Positions 16,480-24,597 of a stretch of 64,000 nucleotides of DNA are shown here, in pieces. Numbering within the stretch: position 1 is the stretch's first letter; each line of letters starts with the position of its first letter. The DNA is taken from the NCBI RefSeq assembly GCF_015319165.1, contig NZ_JADIVZ010000002.1, positions 1 through 64,000 of the forward strand, given 5' to 3'. Under the pieces are notes generated by a model, which saw nothing but the letters and a program-made list of their open reading frames with translations, ran no database searches and was not told where the DNA came from. This stretch comes from Nocardioides acrostichi (lineage in GTDB: Bacteria > Actinomycetota > Actinomycetes > Propionibacteriales > Nocardioidaceae). A program made the translations under genes and the position numbers.

Positions 16480-16564
16480 GACGCCTCCACGAGCAGAGTC
16501 CCGTGATTTCACCTTGCGAGCTCGTCGACGTCGACGGCGTTCGTCACGGACGTAGGTTGGCACC

Positions 16565-17794
16565 GTGCGCGAGCTGAACTGGGCCGGTCACCACGCCTAT
16601 GCCCACACGCGCCTACGTCGTCCGCGAGACGAGAGCGACCTGGCGGAGACCCTCGCCGGTGCCTCGCACGTGCGGGCGGTTGGCAGTCGGCACTCCTTCA
16701 ACACCATCTGTGACACCGAGGATCTGCTCCTCGACGTCACCGGACTCGCACGCCCGCCGGTCGTTGACGCCGGCCGTGGCGTCGTGCGCGTCAGCGCCGG
16801 CACCCGGTTCGGCGACGTCGCCCGTGCCGTCCACGAGGCCGGTTTCGCGCTGCCCAACCTCGGCTCGCTGCCGCACATCTCGGTCGTGGGCGCCGCCAGT
16901 ACCGGCACCCACGGGTCCGGGTCGGCGCACCGGGTGCTCGCGGCCGGCGTCTCGCGAGTACGGCTGATGAGCGCCGACGGTGCGGCGCACGAGCTGACCC
17001 GCGACCACCCCGACTTCGCCGGGGCGGTGCTCGCGCTGGGCGCCGCGGGCATCGTGCTCGACGTCGACCTCGACCTGGTGCCCACCTACACCCTGCGTCA
17101 GACCCGGCGCCTGACCACGTGGGACGACACCCGGGCGCGCGTGCGCGAGGTGCTCGACGACGGCTACAGCGTCAGTGTGTTCACCCGCTTCTCCGACGAG
17201 CAGCCCACCGAGGTGCAGCGCAAGGCCGCGCCGAGCCCGGACGCCGAGCCCTCACCGCCCAGCGTGCTGCTCGGCGACGAGCCCCACCTGACGCCCATCG
17301 ACGAGGACCGGCCCTGGCTGGAGGTGCTGCCGCACTTCCGGGTCGACCACCGGCCCAGCTTCGGCGAGGAGATCCAGTCGGAGTATTTCGTGCCCGCCGA
17401 GCGCACCGACGAGGCGGTGGCCGCGCTCACCGACCTCGCGCCGGTGCTCGACGCCCACCTCATCGTCGCCGAGCTGCGCAGCCTGGCGCCCGACGACCTG
17501 TGGCTCTCGCCGAGCGGCGGCGTGGCCACGACCTGTCTGCACTTCACCTGGCACCGGCGCCCCGCGGAGGTCGCGACGATGGACGCCCAGCTCGGCGCCG
17601 CCTTGGCGTCGCTCGGGGGTCGGCCGCACTGGGGCAAGACCTTCGACCCCTCGGCGTTCGACTTCGGCGCCCTCTACCCACGGCGCGACGACGCCCGCCG
17701 GCTCTACGACCGACTCGACCCGGACGGCGTCTTTCGCAACCCGTTCGTCGACGCCGCGCTGGGCATCGGGTCGGGCGGGTCGTCCGGGCTCTGA
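16565..17794 (+). CDS. FAD-dependent alditol/sugar-lactone oxidase family protein
   Basis: The 409-residue protein begins with a VAO-type FAD domain: VRAVGSRHSFN, whose histidine is the usual covalent flavin site, then SLPHISVVGAASTGTHGSG. The C-terminal half carries the conserved RPHWGK segment of alditol oxidase and arabinono-lactone oxidase. Family members oxidise polyols or aldonolactones with O2. The GTG at 16565 gives the family length. Alditol oxidase (AldO/xylitol oxidase type) is my best guess because of its length and the HSFN/HWGK pair. Confidence 0.85.
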   Translation: MRELNWAGHHAYAHTRLRRPRDESDLAETLAGASHVRAVGSRHSFNTICDTEDLLLDVTGLARPPVVDAGRGVVRVSAGTRFGDVARAVHEAGFALPNLGSLPHISVVGAASTGTHGSGSAHRVLAAGVSRVRLMSADGAAHELTRDHPDFAGAVLALGAAGIVLDVDLDLVPTYTLRQTRRLTTWDDTRARVREVLDDGYSVSVFTRFSDEQPTEVQRKAAPSPDAEPSPPSVLLGDEPHLTPIDEDRPWLEVLPHFRVDHRPSFGEEIQSEYFVPAERTDEAVAALTDLAPVLDAHLIVAELRSLAPDDLWLSPSGGVATTCLHFTWHRRPAEVATMDAQLGAALASLGGRPHWGKTFDPSAFDFGALYPRRDDARRLYDRLDPDGVFRNPFVDAALGIGSGGSSGL

Positions 17795-17856
17795 GCCGAC
17801 GCCCGTTCCTCGGCGCCCGCGGCGGGCACGCCGACGCGCCGGCCGGCGGTGAACTG

Positions 17857-18789
17857 TCAACCTCCGGGCGCAGGATCCGGTTGCCGACCCTCCGCCCTGC
17901 GCGCCGCCACCAGTCGACCCAGCAGATGGATCTCGGTGCCGGCGAGTCCGACGGAGCAGTAGACGCGGCGACCACCGACGGGTGGCACCACGCGACCGGC
18001 CACGACATCGGCGAGGGGGGCCTGGTCGAGGCCGGCGGCCAACGCGGGCGGGTCGTAGGCCGCGAGCTGGGTCGGGGAGTCGGTGACGGCGAAGGCGGCG
18101 TCGAAGACCAGGTCGCGGGCGAACTCCGCACGGCCCTCCTGCTTGGGGCCCACCGTGGTGACCACGACGTCGTCGTCTAGCCAGTCGGTCTCGACCACGG
18201 GCGTGCCGCTGCTGGTGGCCAGCACGACGGCGTCTGCCGTGGTGACGGCCTCGCGCGCCGAGCCGACGGCCACTGCGCGGAGGCCGAGCTCGCACCAGAT
18301 CCGGTCCGCGAGCGCGGTGCGCCGAGCGGGATCACGGGAGAACACGCGCACCTCGGCGGGCTGGACGAAGCCGCTGATCGCCCACACCTGCGCCCAGGCC
18401 TGGCGTCCGGTGCCGATCACGGCGAGCGTGCGCAGCGCACCGTCGGTGAGGGCGCGCATGGCGACCCCACCCAGGGCGCCGGTGCGCCGCGCCCCCAGCT
18501 CGGACCCGATCGCGACCGCCGCGACGCCCCCGGTGCGCGCATCGTGGAGGACGACCGTCTGCTCGCTCCCGGGAAGTCCGAGAGTGTCGTAGGCCCGGTA
18601 GCCGTACCACTCCCCGCCGCTCGCGCCGAGGGTGAAGACGAGGTCGCCCGCGCCGAGGGTCGACCGCACCCGCGCCGGGGAGACGAGAGCGCCGTGAGCG
18701 TGCCGGAGCAGCGCCTCGGTAGTCCAGGCGAGGGCCTCGGCGGGAGTGAGCAGTCGGCGCACGTCGTCGTCGTCGAGCAGCAGCGTCAT
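17857..18789 (-). CDS. Ornithine cyclodeaminase/mu-crystallin family protein
   Basis: The 310-residue protein shows the family pattern: N-terminal LTPAEALAWTTEALLRHAHG, a substrate-domain GYRAYD segment, a Rossmann site LAVIGTGRQAWAQ (glycine-rich loop near residue 123), SRDPARR and ATSSGTPVVE. The family includes ornithine cyclodeaminase, alanine dehydrogenase and ketimine reductases, and the substrate cannot be assigned here. It is divergent from arsR with an 86-nt gap but probably unrelated to arsenic resistance. Confidence 0.85.
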   Translation of the reverse strand: MTLLLDDDDVRRLLTPAEALAWTTEALLRHAHGALVSPARVRSTLGAGDLVFTLGASGGEWYGYRAYDTLGLPGSEQTVVLHDARTGGVAAVAIGSELGARRTGALGGVAMRALTDGALRTLAVIGTGRQAWAQVWAISGFVQPAEVRVFSRDPARRTALADRIWCELGLRAVAVGSAREAVTTADAVVLATSSGTPVVETDWLDDDVVVTTVGPKQEGRAEFARDLVFDAAFAVTDSPTQLAAYDPPALAAGLDQAPLADVVAGRVVPPVGGRRVYCSVGLAGTEIHLLGRLVAARRAEGRQPDPAPGG

Positions 18790-18850
18790 GACGACACGGT
18801 GCGACCTCGAGCGCGGTCGAGGTCAAGGGCGGAGCCGACTTGGCGACACA

Positions 18851-18884
18851 CATCGACATAGGTCAATATCGACCCGTGTCGATG
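18851..18884. promoter_or_regulatory. ArsR operator overlapping the arsR start
   Basis: CATCGACA (18851-18858) and TGTCGATG (18877-18884) form a perfect 8-bp inverted repeat with an A/T-richer centre (TCAATATCGA), overlapping the candidate start codons of arsR. This arrangement is typical of ArsR autoregulation. Confidence 0.65.
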
Positions 18885-19232
18885 CCCGAGGACGCCCTCG
18901 CCTGCTGCGCTCCGCTGGTCACCGAGCCGATGAGCACCGAGCAGGCCGCCCAGGTCGCACGCCTGCTCAAGGTGCTCGGCGACCCCGTCCGCGTGCGTCT
19001 GCTCTCGATGGTGCTCGCCGGCGAGGGCCGCGAGGCCTGCGCCTGCGACCTGCTCCCCGCCTTCGAGCTCTCCCAGCCGACCATCAGCCACCACCTCAAG
19101 GTGCTGCACGAGGCGGGCCTCCTCGACCGCGAGAAGCGTGGCGTCTGGGTCTACTGGCGTGCCCGCCCCGAGGCGCTCGAAGCTCTGGCTCGCTTGTTCA
19201 GCGACGTCCTGGCCCCGGGAGTCACCGCATGA
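18876..19232 (+). CDS. arsR: ArsR-family arsenite-responsive repressor
   Basis: The 118-residue winged-helix protein has the recognition region FELSQPTISHHLKVLHEAGLL. Cysteines are placed as in the actinobacterial ArsR type: a Cys-Cys pair near the N-terminus (ALACCAP) and cysteines in EACACDLL. As(III) binding to these releases the DNA. GTG at 18876 and ATG at 18882 are both possible starts; both lie within the operator, so translation is probably leaderless. An in-frame TTG at 18840 is less likely. Its stop overlaps the ATG of the ACR3 pump. Confidence 0.9.
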   Translation: MSMPEDALACCAPLVTEPMSTEQAAQVARLLKVLGDPVRVRLLSMVLAGEGREACACDLLPAFELSQPTISHHLKVLHEAGLLDREKRGVWVYWRARPEALEALARLFSDVLAPGVTA

Positions 19233-20347
19233 CCGACACGTCAAGCGCACGCACGCAGCCCGAGGAGGCCGCCGTGCTGCAGCGGCTCTCGACGCTCGAC
19301 CGGTTCCTGCCGGTCTGGATCATCGCGGCCATGGTGATCGGCCTCGCCCTGGGCCGCCTCGTGCCCGGTCTGGACGACGCCCTCTCTGCCGTCGAGATCG
19401 GCTCGGTGTCGCTGCCGATCGCCGTGGGTCTGCTCGTGATGATGTATCCGGTGCTGGCCAAGGTGCGCTACGACGAGCTCGGCCACGTCACCGCCGATCG
19501 ACGGCTGCTGGTCGGCTCGATCGTGCTCAACTGGCTGGTCGGCCCCGCGGTCATGTTCGCGCTCGCGTGGCTGCTGCTGCCCGACCTGCCGGCCTACCGC
19601 ACGGGCCTGATCATCGTCGGACTCGCCCGGTGCATCGCCATGGTGCTGATCTGGAACGACCTCGCCTGCGGTGACCGCGAGGCGGCCGCGATCCTCGTGG
19701 CGATCAACTCGGTGTTCCAGATCGTCGCGTTCGCGTTCCTCGGCTGGTTCTACCTCTCGGTGCTGCCCGGCTGGCTGGGCCTGGGAGGTGGCTCAGCCGA
19801 CGGCGAATCCCTGGACATCTCGACCTGGCAGATCGCGAAGTCGGTGCTGGTCTTCCTCGGCATCCCGCTGGTGGCCGGGTTCCTCACCCGGACCCTCGGC
19901 GAGCGCTCCTGGGGTCGGGAGCGGTACGAGTCGCAGGTGCTGCCGCGCATCGGCCCGGCCGCGCTCTACGGACTGCTGTTCACCATCGTCGTGCTGTTCG
20001 CGCTCCAGGGCGACACCATCACCAGCAAGCCGCTCGACGTCGCCCGCATCGCCCTGCCGTTGCTGGCGTACTTCGCGGTCATGTTCGCCTGCGGATTCGG
20101 CCTGGGCCGCGCGCTGGGTCTGGGGTACGCGCGCACCACGACGCTCGCCTTCACCGCCGCCGGCAACAACTTCGAGCTGGCCATCGCGGTCGCCATCGGC
20201 GTGTTCGGCGTCGCCTCGGGCCAAGCGCTGGCCGGCGTGGTCGGTCCGCTGATCGAGGTGCCGGTTCTCGTCGGACTGGTCTATGTCTCCCTCTGGGTGA
20301 AGAGGGCCGCTTACGATCTACCACGAACCCATGGGGGGGTTGAGTGA
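19229..20347 (+). CDS. acr3: ACR3-type arsenite efflux permease
   Basis: The 372-residue protein has about ten membrane helices and the ACR3 signature around helix 4, VGLARCIAMVLIWNDLACGD, whose first cysteine is needed for As(III) transport in characterised members. The FTAAGNNFELAIAVAIGVFG segment is also typical. It exports arsenite across the plasma membrane. The start overlaps the arsR stop by four bases (ATGA), and arsC starts at its own stop codon, so the three genes are one coupled operon. Confidence 0.95.
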   Translation: MTDTSSARTQPEEAAVLQRLSTLDRFLPVWIIAAMVIGLALGRLVPGLDDALSAVEIGSVSLPIAVGLLVMMYPVLAKVRYDELGHVTADRRLLVGSIVLNWLVGPAVMFALAWLLLPDLPAYRTGLIIVGLARCIAMVLIWNDLACGDREAAAILVAINSVFQIVAFAFLGWFYLSVLPGWLGLGGGSADGESLDISTWQIAKSVLVFLGIPLVAGFLTRTLGERSWGRERYESQVLPRIGPAALYGLLFTIVVLFALQGDTITSKPLDVARIALPLLAYFAVMFACGFGLGRALGLGYARTTTLAFTAAGNNFELAIAVAIGVFGVASGQALAGVVGPLIEVPVLVGLVYVSLWVKRAAYDLPRTHGGVE

Positions 20348-20748
20348 TGAGTGTTCCCGAGATCCTGTTCGTCTGTGTGCACAACCAGGGGCGTTCGCAG
20401 ATGGCCGCCGGGCTGATGCGTCACTACGGGCGCGACCGGGTGCTGGTGAAGTCGGCCGGTTCCGCCCCTGCCGACTCGATCAACCCGGTCGTCGTCGAGG
20501 CGATGGACGAGCTGGGCATCGACATCTCGGCCGAGCTGCCCAAGAAGCTGCTCGACGCAGCGGTCGAGGCCTCCGACGTCGTCGTCACCATGGGCTGCGG
20601 CGACGCCTGCCCGTTGTACCCGGGCAAGCGCTACGAGGACTGGAAGCTCGCCGACCCCTCGGGCGAGGGCATCGAGGCGGTGCGCGTCATCCGCGACGAG
20701 ATCGACCTCAAGGTGCAGACGCTCCTCAGTGAGCTCCTGGGTGGCTGA
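20347..20748 (+). CDS. arsC: Arsenate reductase, low-molecular-weight phosphatase fold
   Basis: The 133-residue protein begins with the P-loop FVCVHNQGRSQMAAG (CX5R motif) and has further cysteines in MGCGDACPLYPGKRYEDW, the redox cysteines of thioredoxin-coupled ArsC, plus the DP loop in LADPSGEG. It reduces As(V) to As(III) for export by ACR3. The ATG at 20347 shares a base with the acr3 stop and is preceded by GGGGGGG. The motif set favours thioredoxin over mycothiol coupling, but this is not certain. Confidence 0.92.
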   Translation: MSVPEILFVCVHNQGRSQMAAGLMRHYGRDRVLVKSAGSAPADSINPVVVEAMDELGIDISAELPKKLLDAAVEASDVVVTMGCGDACPLYPGKRYEDWKLADPSGEGIEAVRVIRDEIDLKVQTLLSELLGG

Positions 20749-20763
20749 CGTGGCCGTGGTCGA

Positions 20764-21198
20764 GTGACGGGCTGGGACAGCACGGCCGACGAGTTGGCGC
20801 GCGAGGCTCAGGGCACCCACGGTTGGAGTGACGCCGAGCTGGTCGAACGCGGGCTGGCCGTGTTGCGCCGCAACTCGTTCGACCCCGGCTTCGAGCGCTC
20901 GCTCGCCGATGCCGAGAGCGAGCTCGCCGCGCTCGGCCCCGATGCCTCGGATGGCGATCGCGCGGTCGTGGTGATCCGGTTCCTCCCCGCCTTCTACGGC
21001 CCCGGGGCGAGCTACTCCCTCGGGCAGGGTCTCGTCGAGGCTGGGGAGCCGTCAGCCCTCGAGCGGCCTCCCGCGAGCTCGCGGTCGCCACTCACGCCGG
21101 CTTCGGCGCGGGCCTGGTGGCGGCGTCCGTGGGTGATCGTGCTCGGCACCTGGCTGGTGCTCGTCGTCGTCTCGGTGCTGTGGGTGCTGGTGTGCTGA
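20764..21198 (+). CDS. Hypothetical protein with C-terminal membrane anchor
   Basis: The 144-residue product has an acidic, helical soluble part, a Pro/Ser linker and a C-terminal transmembrane segment (WVIVLGTWLVLVVVSVLWVLVC) with basic residues before it. I do not recognise a family. The GTG start at 20764 lies 15 nt after arsC, so it may be read through from the ars operon, though nothing in it suggests arsenic binding. Confidence 0.6.
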   Translation: MTGWDSTADELAREAQGTHGWSDAELVERGLAVLRRNSFDPGFERSLADAESELAALGPDASDGDRAVVVIRFLPAFYGPGASYSLGQGLVEAGEPSALERPPASSRSPLTPASARAWWRRPWVIVLGTWLVLVVVSVLWVLVC

Positions 21199-21303
21199 AG
21201 CTGCGGAGGTCGGACCCGAGAAGGCCCGCGGAAGTCCGCGCGACCGCCCCCGGGCTGGTCGGCTACGCCCAGCTGCCGGCGCCCGGTGGGCCGGTGCCCG
21301 ACC

Positions 21304-22020
21304 TCAGCGGCGGCTGAGAACCCGCAGCGCCAGCCATTCCGCGAACCACAGCACCACGGCCACCACCAGCCCCACCACCAGCACGGCACCGATCGCGGCG
21401 AACACGGCGGCGTACCCGTGCTCGGAGACGTTGACGAAGCCGTAGGGGTAGGAGCCGATCACCGCACCGCGCGCGAGCATCCAGCCGACCCACACCAGCG
21501 GCACCGCCAGGGCCGCCGGCACCAGCCGCAGCGTCACCTGCCCGCGCGGCCCCCAGCCGAGCCACACGACCACGGTGAGCGCTGGCGTGACGACGTGCAG
21601 CCACGGGTCGGTCAGGTACGACCAACCCTCCAGGTCGACCGCCGGCGCCAACACGACCCGATACACCACCGCGGTCACCACGATCATCATCAACCCGTCG
21701 AGTCGCAGCACCCGCTCGAGCAGGTCGCCGCGTCGTCGTAGGCGCAACAGCGTGAGCGAGAGGGCCACCACGATGTTGGACCAGATCGTGAAGTAGCTCA
21801 GCGAATCGGTGAGCCGCGCGAGCAGGCCGTGCAGGCCGTCACCGGTGTCGCCGTAGAGACCGGGTTCCGCGGCGCCACCGCCGTAGGCGTTCGCCGCGGA
21901 GAGCACCAGGGTGACCACCACGCCGCCCCACGCCACCGCCTCGTTGAGCCCCCAAGCGAGGCCGGTGCCCCGGGGTCTGCTCGCGGACGCGGGGTGCACA
22001 CGGTCGGCCACGGCGCCCAC
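21304..22020 (-). CDS. Pr6Pr-type integral membrane protein
   Basis: The 238-residue protein has about six membrane helices. Segments such as LSYFTIWSNIVVALSL, DPWLHVVTPALTVVVW and IGSYPYGFVNVSEHGYAAVF match the Pr6Pr (FAR-17a/AIG1-like) family. Eukaryotic relatives hydrolyse fatty-acid esters of hydroxy fatty acids; the bacterial function is not known. The GTG at 22020 is the start used; a second in-frame GTG lies 9 nt downstream. It lies just downstream of the tetR gene on the same strand. Confidence 0.8.
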   Translation of the reverse strand: MGAVADRVHPASASRPRGTGLAWGLNEAVAWGGVVVTLVLSAANAYGGGAAEPGLYGDTGDGLHGLLARLTDSLSYFTIWSNIVVALSLTLLRLRRRGDLLERVLRLDGLMMIVVTAVVYRVVLAPAVDLEGWSYLTDPWLHVVTPALTVVVWLGWGPRGQVTLRLVPAALAVPLVWVGWMLARGAVIGSYPYGFVNVSEHGYAAVFAAIGAVLVVGLVVAVVLWFAEWLALRVLSRR

Positions 22021-22021
22021 C

Positions 22022-22627
22022 CTAGGACGACCGGGTCGACGCGGCGAGGGGCTCGACGAGCACGAGCTCGACGACGCCCGCCAGATCGCGGAGCACGTCG
22101 GACGACGGCGAGCCGTGCCCGGCGAGATGCAGCACCGCGATGCCGTGGGTCGCCGTCCACAACCTCCAGGCCAGCGGTGCCGCCGATCCGGCGGGGCGGC
22201 GCGGCCGGTGCGCGTCGAGCCAGGCGCGAGCGGCGGTGACCCAGCAACGGCGGAAGGACTCGCGCTCGACCTCCTGCAGGGCCTGGTCGCGCACGAGCCC
22301 CGTCGGGGAGCCGAACATCACCTCGAAGAGCCGCGGGTTGGCGACAGCGAAGCGGAGGTAGCCGGCCGTGAGGGCGTGCAGGTGCTCGTCGGTGCCGAGA
22401 GTCGGATCCAAGGCATCCACCTGCGCGGTGAGGTTCTCGAACGCGAGATCGTGCACGGCGCGCAGCACCTCGGGTTTCGCCCCCACGCGGCTGTAGACCA
22501 CCTGGTAGCTGGTGCCGAGCTCGGCGGCGAGCCTGCGCATGGTCACGGCGTCGGCGCCCTCGGCCACGAGCACGCCGCGTGCGACCTCGATCACCTGCTC
22601 GCGGGTTGTCTCGGAGCCACGCGCCAT
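22022..22627 (-). CDS. TetR-family transcriptional regulator
   Basis: The 201-residue protein has the TetR N-terminal domain, MARGSETTREQVIEVARGVLVAEGADAVTMRRLAAELGTSYQVVYSRVG, with the HTH near residues 28-47. Its C-terminal ligand domain is of the TetR_C WHG kind (FEVMFGSPTG). I chose the ATG at 22627 because the HTH then begins at the normal distance. It is divergent from an acyl-CoA thioesterase-like gene, and the gap contains the palindrome GTCATATGAC, the likely operator. Confidence 0.88.
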   Translation of the reverse strand: MARGSETTREQVIEVARGVLVAEGADAVTMRRLAAELGTSYQVVYSRVGAKPEVLRAVHDLAFENLTAQVDALDPTLGTDEHLHALTAGYLRFAVANPRLFEVMFGSPTGLVRDQALQEVERESFRRCWVTAARAWLDAHRPRRPAGSAAPLAWRLWTATHGIAVLHLAGHGSPSSDVLRDLAGVVELVLVEPLAASTRSS

Positions 22628-22639
22628 GCCTATGATGCT

Positions 22640-22660
22640 GTCATATGACATCGTCATATA
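22640..22660. promoter_or_regulatory. TetR operator between tetR and the thioesterase gene
   Basis: GTCATATGAC (22640-22649) is a perfect 10-bp palindrome, followed by a further half-site GTCATATA (22653-22660). The A/T-rich site stands out in a GC-rich region and lies between the divergent starts. Confidence 0.6.
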
Positions 22661-22677
22661 CGAGGAGGGGAGCAGCC

Positions 22678-23487
22678 ATGACCACACCGACGCCGGTGTC
22701 CTTCGCCGACGCGATCGCCCTCGAGCTCGACGGCGACGACCTCGTCGGCCACGTCGCCGAGGGCTGGGACGTCTTCGGCATCCCGCACGGCGGCTACCTG
22801 CTCGCGTTGGCCGGCAACGCCGTGCTGACGGCGTCGGGGGCGCCCGACCTGTTCACGATCACCACGCACTACCTGCGCAAGGCGAGCTACGCGCCGATCC
22901 GGTTCCGGGTCGAGCGGGTCGGCGGCAGCCGCCGGTTCACCACCGTGACGGCGACCGCGACGCAGGGCGACGACGTCGTCCTCTCGATCATGGCCTCGGT
23001 CGGCGACCGGTCGAGCATCGAGGGACCGGCCTGGCGGCACGCCGAGCCGTGGGACGCCGGCGCCGCGACGTTGAGTCCGCGCGCGGGCACGCCCGAGATG
23101 GAAGCGGGCGGCATGCCGACGCCGGGCGTCGCGCACCGCTCCGGTGAGCGCATCGACCGCGCCAGTCTCGGGTTCGCGACGGGAGCACCCGACGGCAGTG
23201 CCGAGATCCGGGCCGTCACCGACCTGCTGCCGGCCGACCAACTCGGCGCCCTCGTCGCATGCGACGTCACGCCCCCGGCGGTCTGGAACGCCGTCGGTGC
23301 CACCGGGTGGGTGCCCACGGTCGAGCTCACCGCTCACGTGCGCGCCCGCACGGGCATCGGGCCCCTGGCCGTCGTGGCGAGCACGCACCACGTCGAGGGT
23401 GGGTTCCTCGACGAGGACGCCCTGGTGCACGACTCCGAGGGCCGACTCATCGTGCAGTCGCGGCAGCTGGCCCGCTACACCGCCTGA
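22678..23487 (+). CDS. Acyl-CoA thioesterase-like double hot-dog protein
   Basis: The 269-residue product matches the TesB-like double hot-dog group: a first domain with WDVFGIPHGGYLLALAGNAVL and a second with ELTAHVRARTGIGPLAVVASTHHVEGGFLDEDALVHDSEGRLIVQSRQLA. Such enzymes hydrolyse acyl-CoA thioesters; the chain specificity is not visible. The ATG at 22678 has GAGGAGGGG upstream. It is probably repressed by the divergent TetR, which would sense an acyl-CoA-like ligand (inference). Confidence 0.8.
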   Translation: MTTPTPVSFADAIALELDGDDLVGHVAEGWDVFGIPHGGYLLALAGNAVLTASGAPDLFTITTHYLRKASYAPIRFRVERVGGSRRFTTVTATATQGDDVVLSIMASVGDRSSIEGPAWRHAEPWDAGAATLSPRAGTPEMEAGGMPTPGVAHRSGERIDRASLGFATGAPDGSAEIRAVTDLLPADQLGALVACDVTPPAVWNAVGATGWVPTVELTAHVRARTGIGPLAVVASTHHVEGGFLDEDALVHDSEGRLIVQSRQLARYTA

Positions 23488-23514
23488 CGACGCCGTGCGG
23501 GAACATACAAGATT

Positions 23515-23526
23515 CAACTATTGTTG
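23515..23526. promoter_or_regulatory. CAAC-N4-GTTG operator-like motif upstream of the LLM gene
   Basis: CAACTATTGTTG lies 7 nt before the ATG at 23534. It differs by one base from the copy before the pirin gene at 14519-14530, with identical spacing and similar flanks (TT before, CCGG after). Confidence 0.55.
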
Positions 23527-23533
23527 ACCGGTC

Positions 23534-24553
23534 ATGAAGAACATCGGCTTCCTCTCCTTCGGGCACTGGACCGACTCGCCGCACTCGGCGACGCGGTCGG
23601 CGCGCGACGTGTTGCACCAGTCCATCGACCTCGCCGTGGCCGCCGAGGAGCTCGGCGCCGACGGTGCCTACTTCAGGGTGCACCACTTCGCGAACCAGCT
23701 GGCCTCGCCGTTCCCCCTGCTGGCCGCGGTCGGCGCGCGCACCAGCCGCATCGAGATCGGCACCGGCGTCATCGACATGCGCTACGAGAACCCGCTCTAC
23801 ATGGCCGAGGACGCCGGCGCCGCCGACCTGATCTCCGACGGCCGGCTCCAGCTCGGCATCAGCCGCGGGTCACCGGAGCAGGTGATCGAGGGCTACCGGT
23901 ACTTCGGCTACGCCCCGGCCGAGGGCGAGGACCATGCCGACCTGGCGCGCCGGCACACCGCCGTGCTGCTCGACGTCTTGAAGGGTGAGGGCTTCGCCCA
24001 GCCCAACCCGCGCCCGATGTTCCCGAACCCGCCCGGGCTGTTGCGCCTCGAGCCGCACTCTCCCGGTCTGCGCGATCGCATCTGGTGGGGCGCCGGCACC
24101 CGGGCCACCGCGGAGTGGACCGCAGAGCAGGGCATGAACCTGATGAGCTCGACCCTGCTCACCGAAGACACCGGCGCGCCCTTCCATCAGCTCCAGGCCG
24201 AGCAGATCGCGATGTTCCACAAGGCCTGGGAGTCGGCCGGACACGAGCGCACCCCGCGCACGTCGGTGAGTCGCAGCATCTTCCCGCTCGTCGACGACCG
24301 CGACCGCGCGTACTTCGGTGCCGACCGGGCCAGCCGCGACCAGGTGGGCCACATCGACGGAGGCATCGCCCGGTTCGGCAAGTCCTACGCCGGCGAGCCC
24401 GACGCCCTGGTCGAGGCGCTCGCGAAGGACGAGGCCATCGCCGCCGCCGACACCCTGCTGCTCACCGTGCCCAACCAGCTCGGCGTCGACTACAACGCGC
24501 ACGTCATCGAGTCGATCCTGACCCACGTCGCCCCGGCCCTGGGCTGGCGCTGA
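23534..24553 (+). CDS. LLM-class flavin-dependent oxidoreductase
   Basis: The 339-residue protein is a bacterial luciferase-like TIM barrel: AAEELGADGAYFRVHHFANQ, IEIGTGVIDMRYENPLYMAEDAGAADLISDGRLQLGISRGSPEQ and the late WWGAGTRATAEWTAEQG. The family uses FMN or F420; this subgroup oxidises small organic substrates not identifiable here. No ribosome binding site stands out because the operator-like motif fills the leader. It appears to be a single-gene unit. Confidence 0.88.
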   Translation: MKNIGFLSFGHWTDSPHSATRSARDVLHQSIDLAVAAEELGADGAYFRVHHFANQLASPFPLLAAVGARTSRIEIGTGVIDMRYENPLYMAEDAGAADLISDGRLQLGISRGSPEQVIEGYRYFGYAPAEGEDHADLARRHTAVLLDVLKGEGFAQPNPRPMFPNPPGLLRLEPHSPGLRDRIWWGAGTRATAEWTAEQGMNLMSSTLLTEDTGAPFHQLQAEQIAMFHKAWESAGHERTPRTSVSRSIFPLVDDRDRAYFGADRASRDQVGHIDGGIARFGKSYAGEPDALVEALAKDEAIAAADTLLLTVPNQLGVDYNAHVIESILTHVAPALGWR

Positions 24554-24597
24554 CGCGCCGAGCTCGCGTCACGAGGCCGCGTGGGTGCGGGCGGGCG

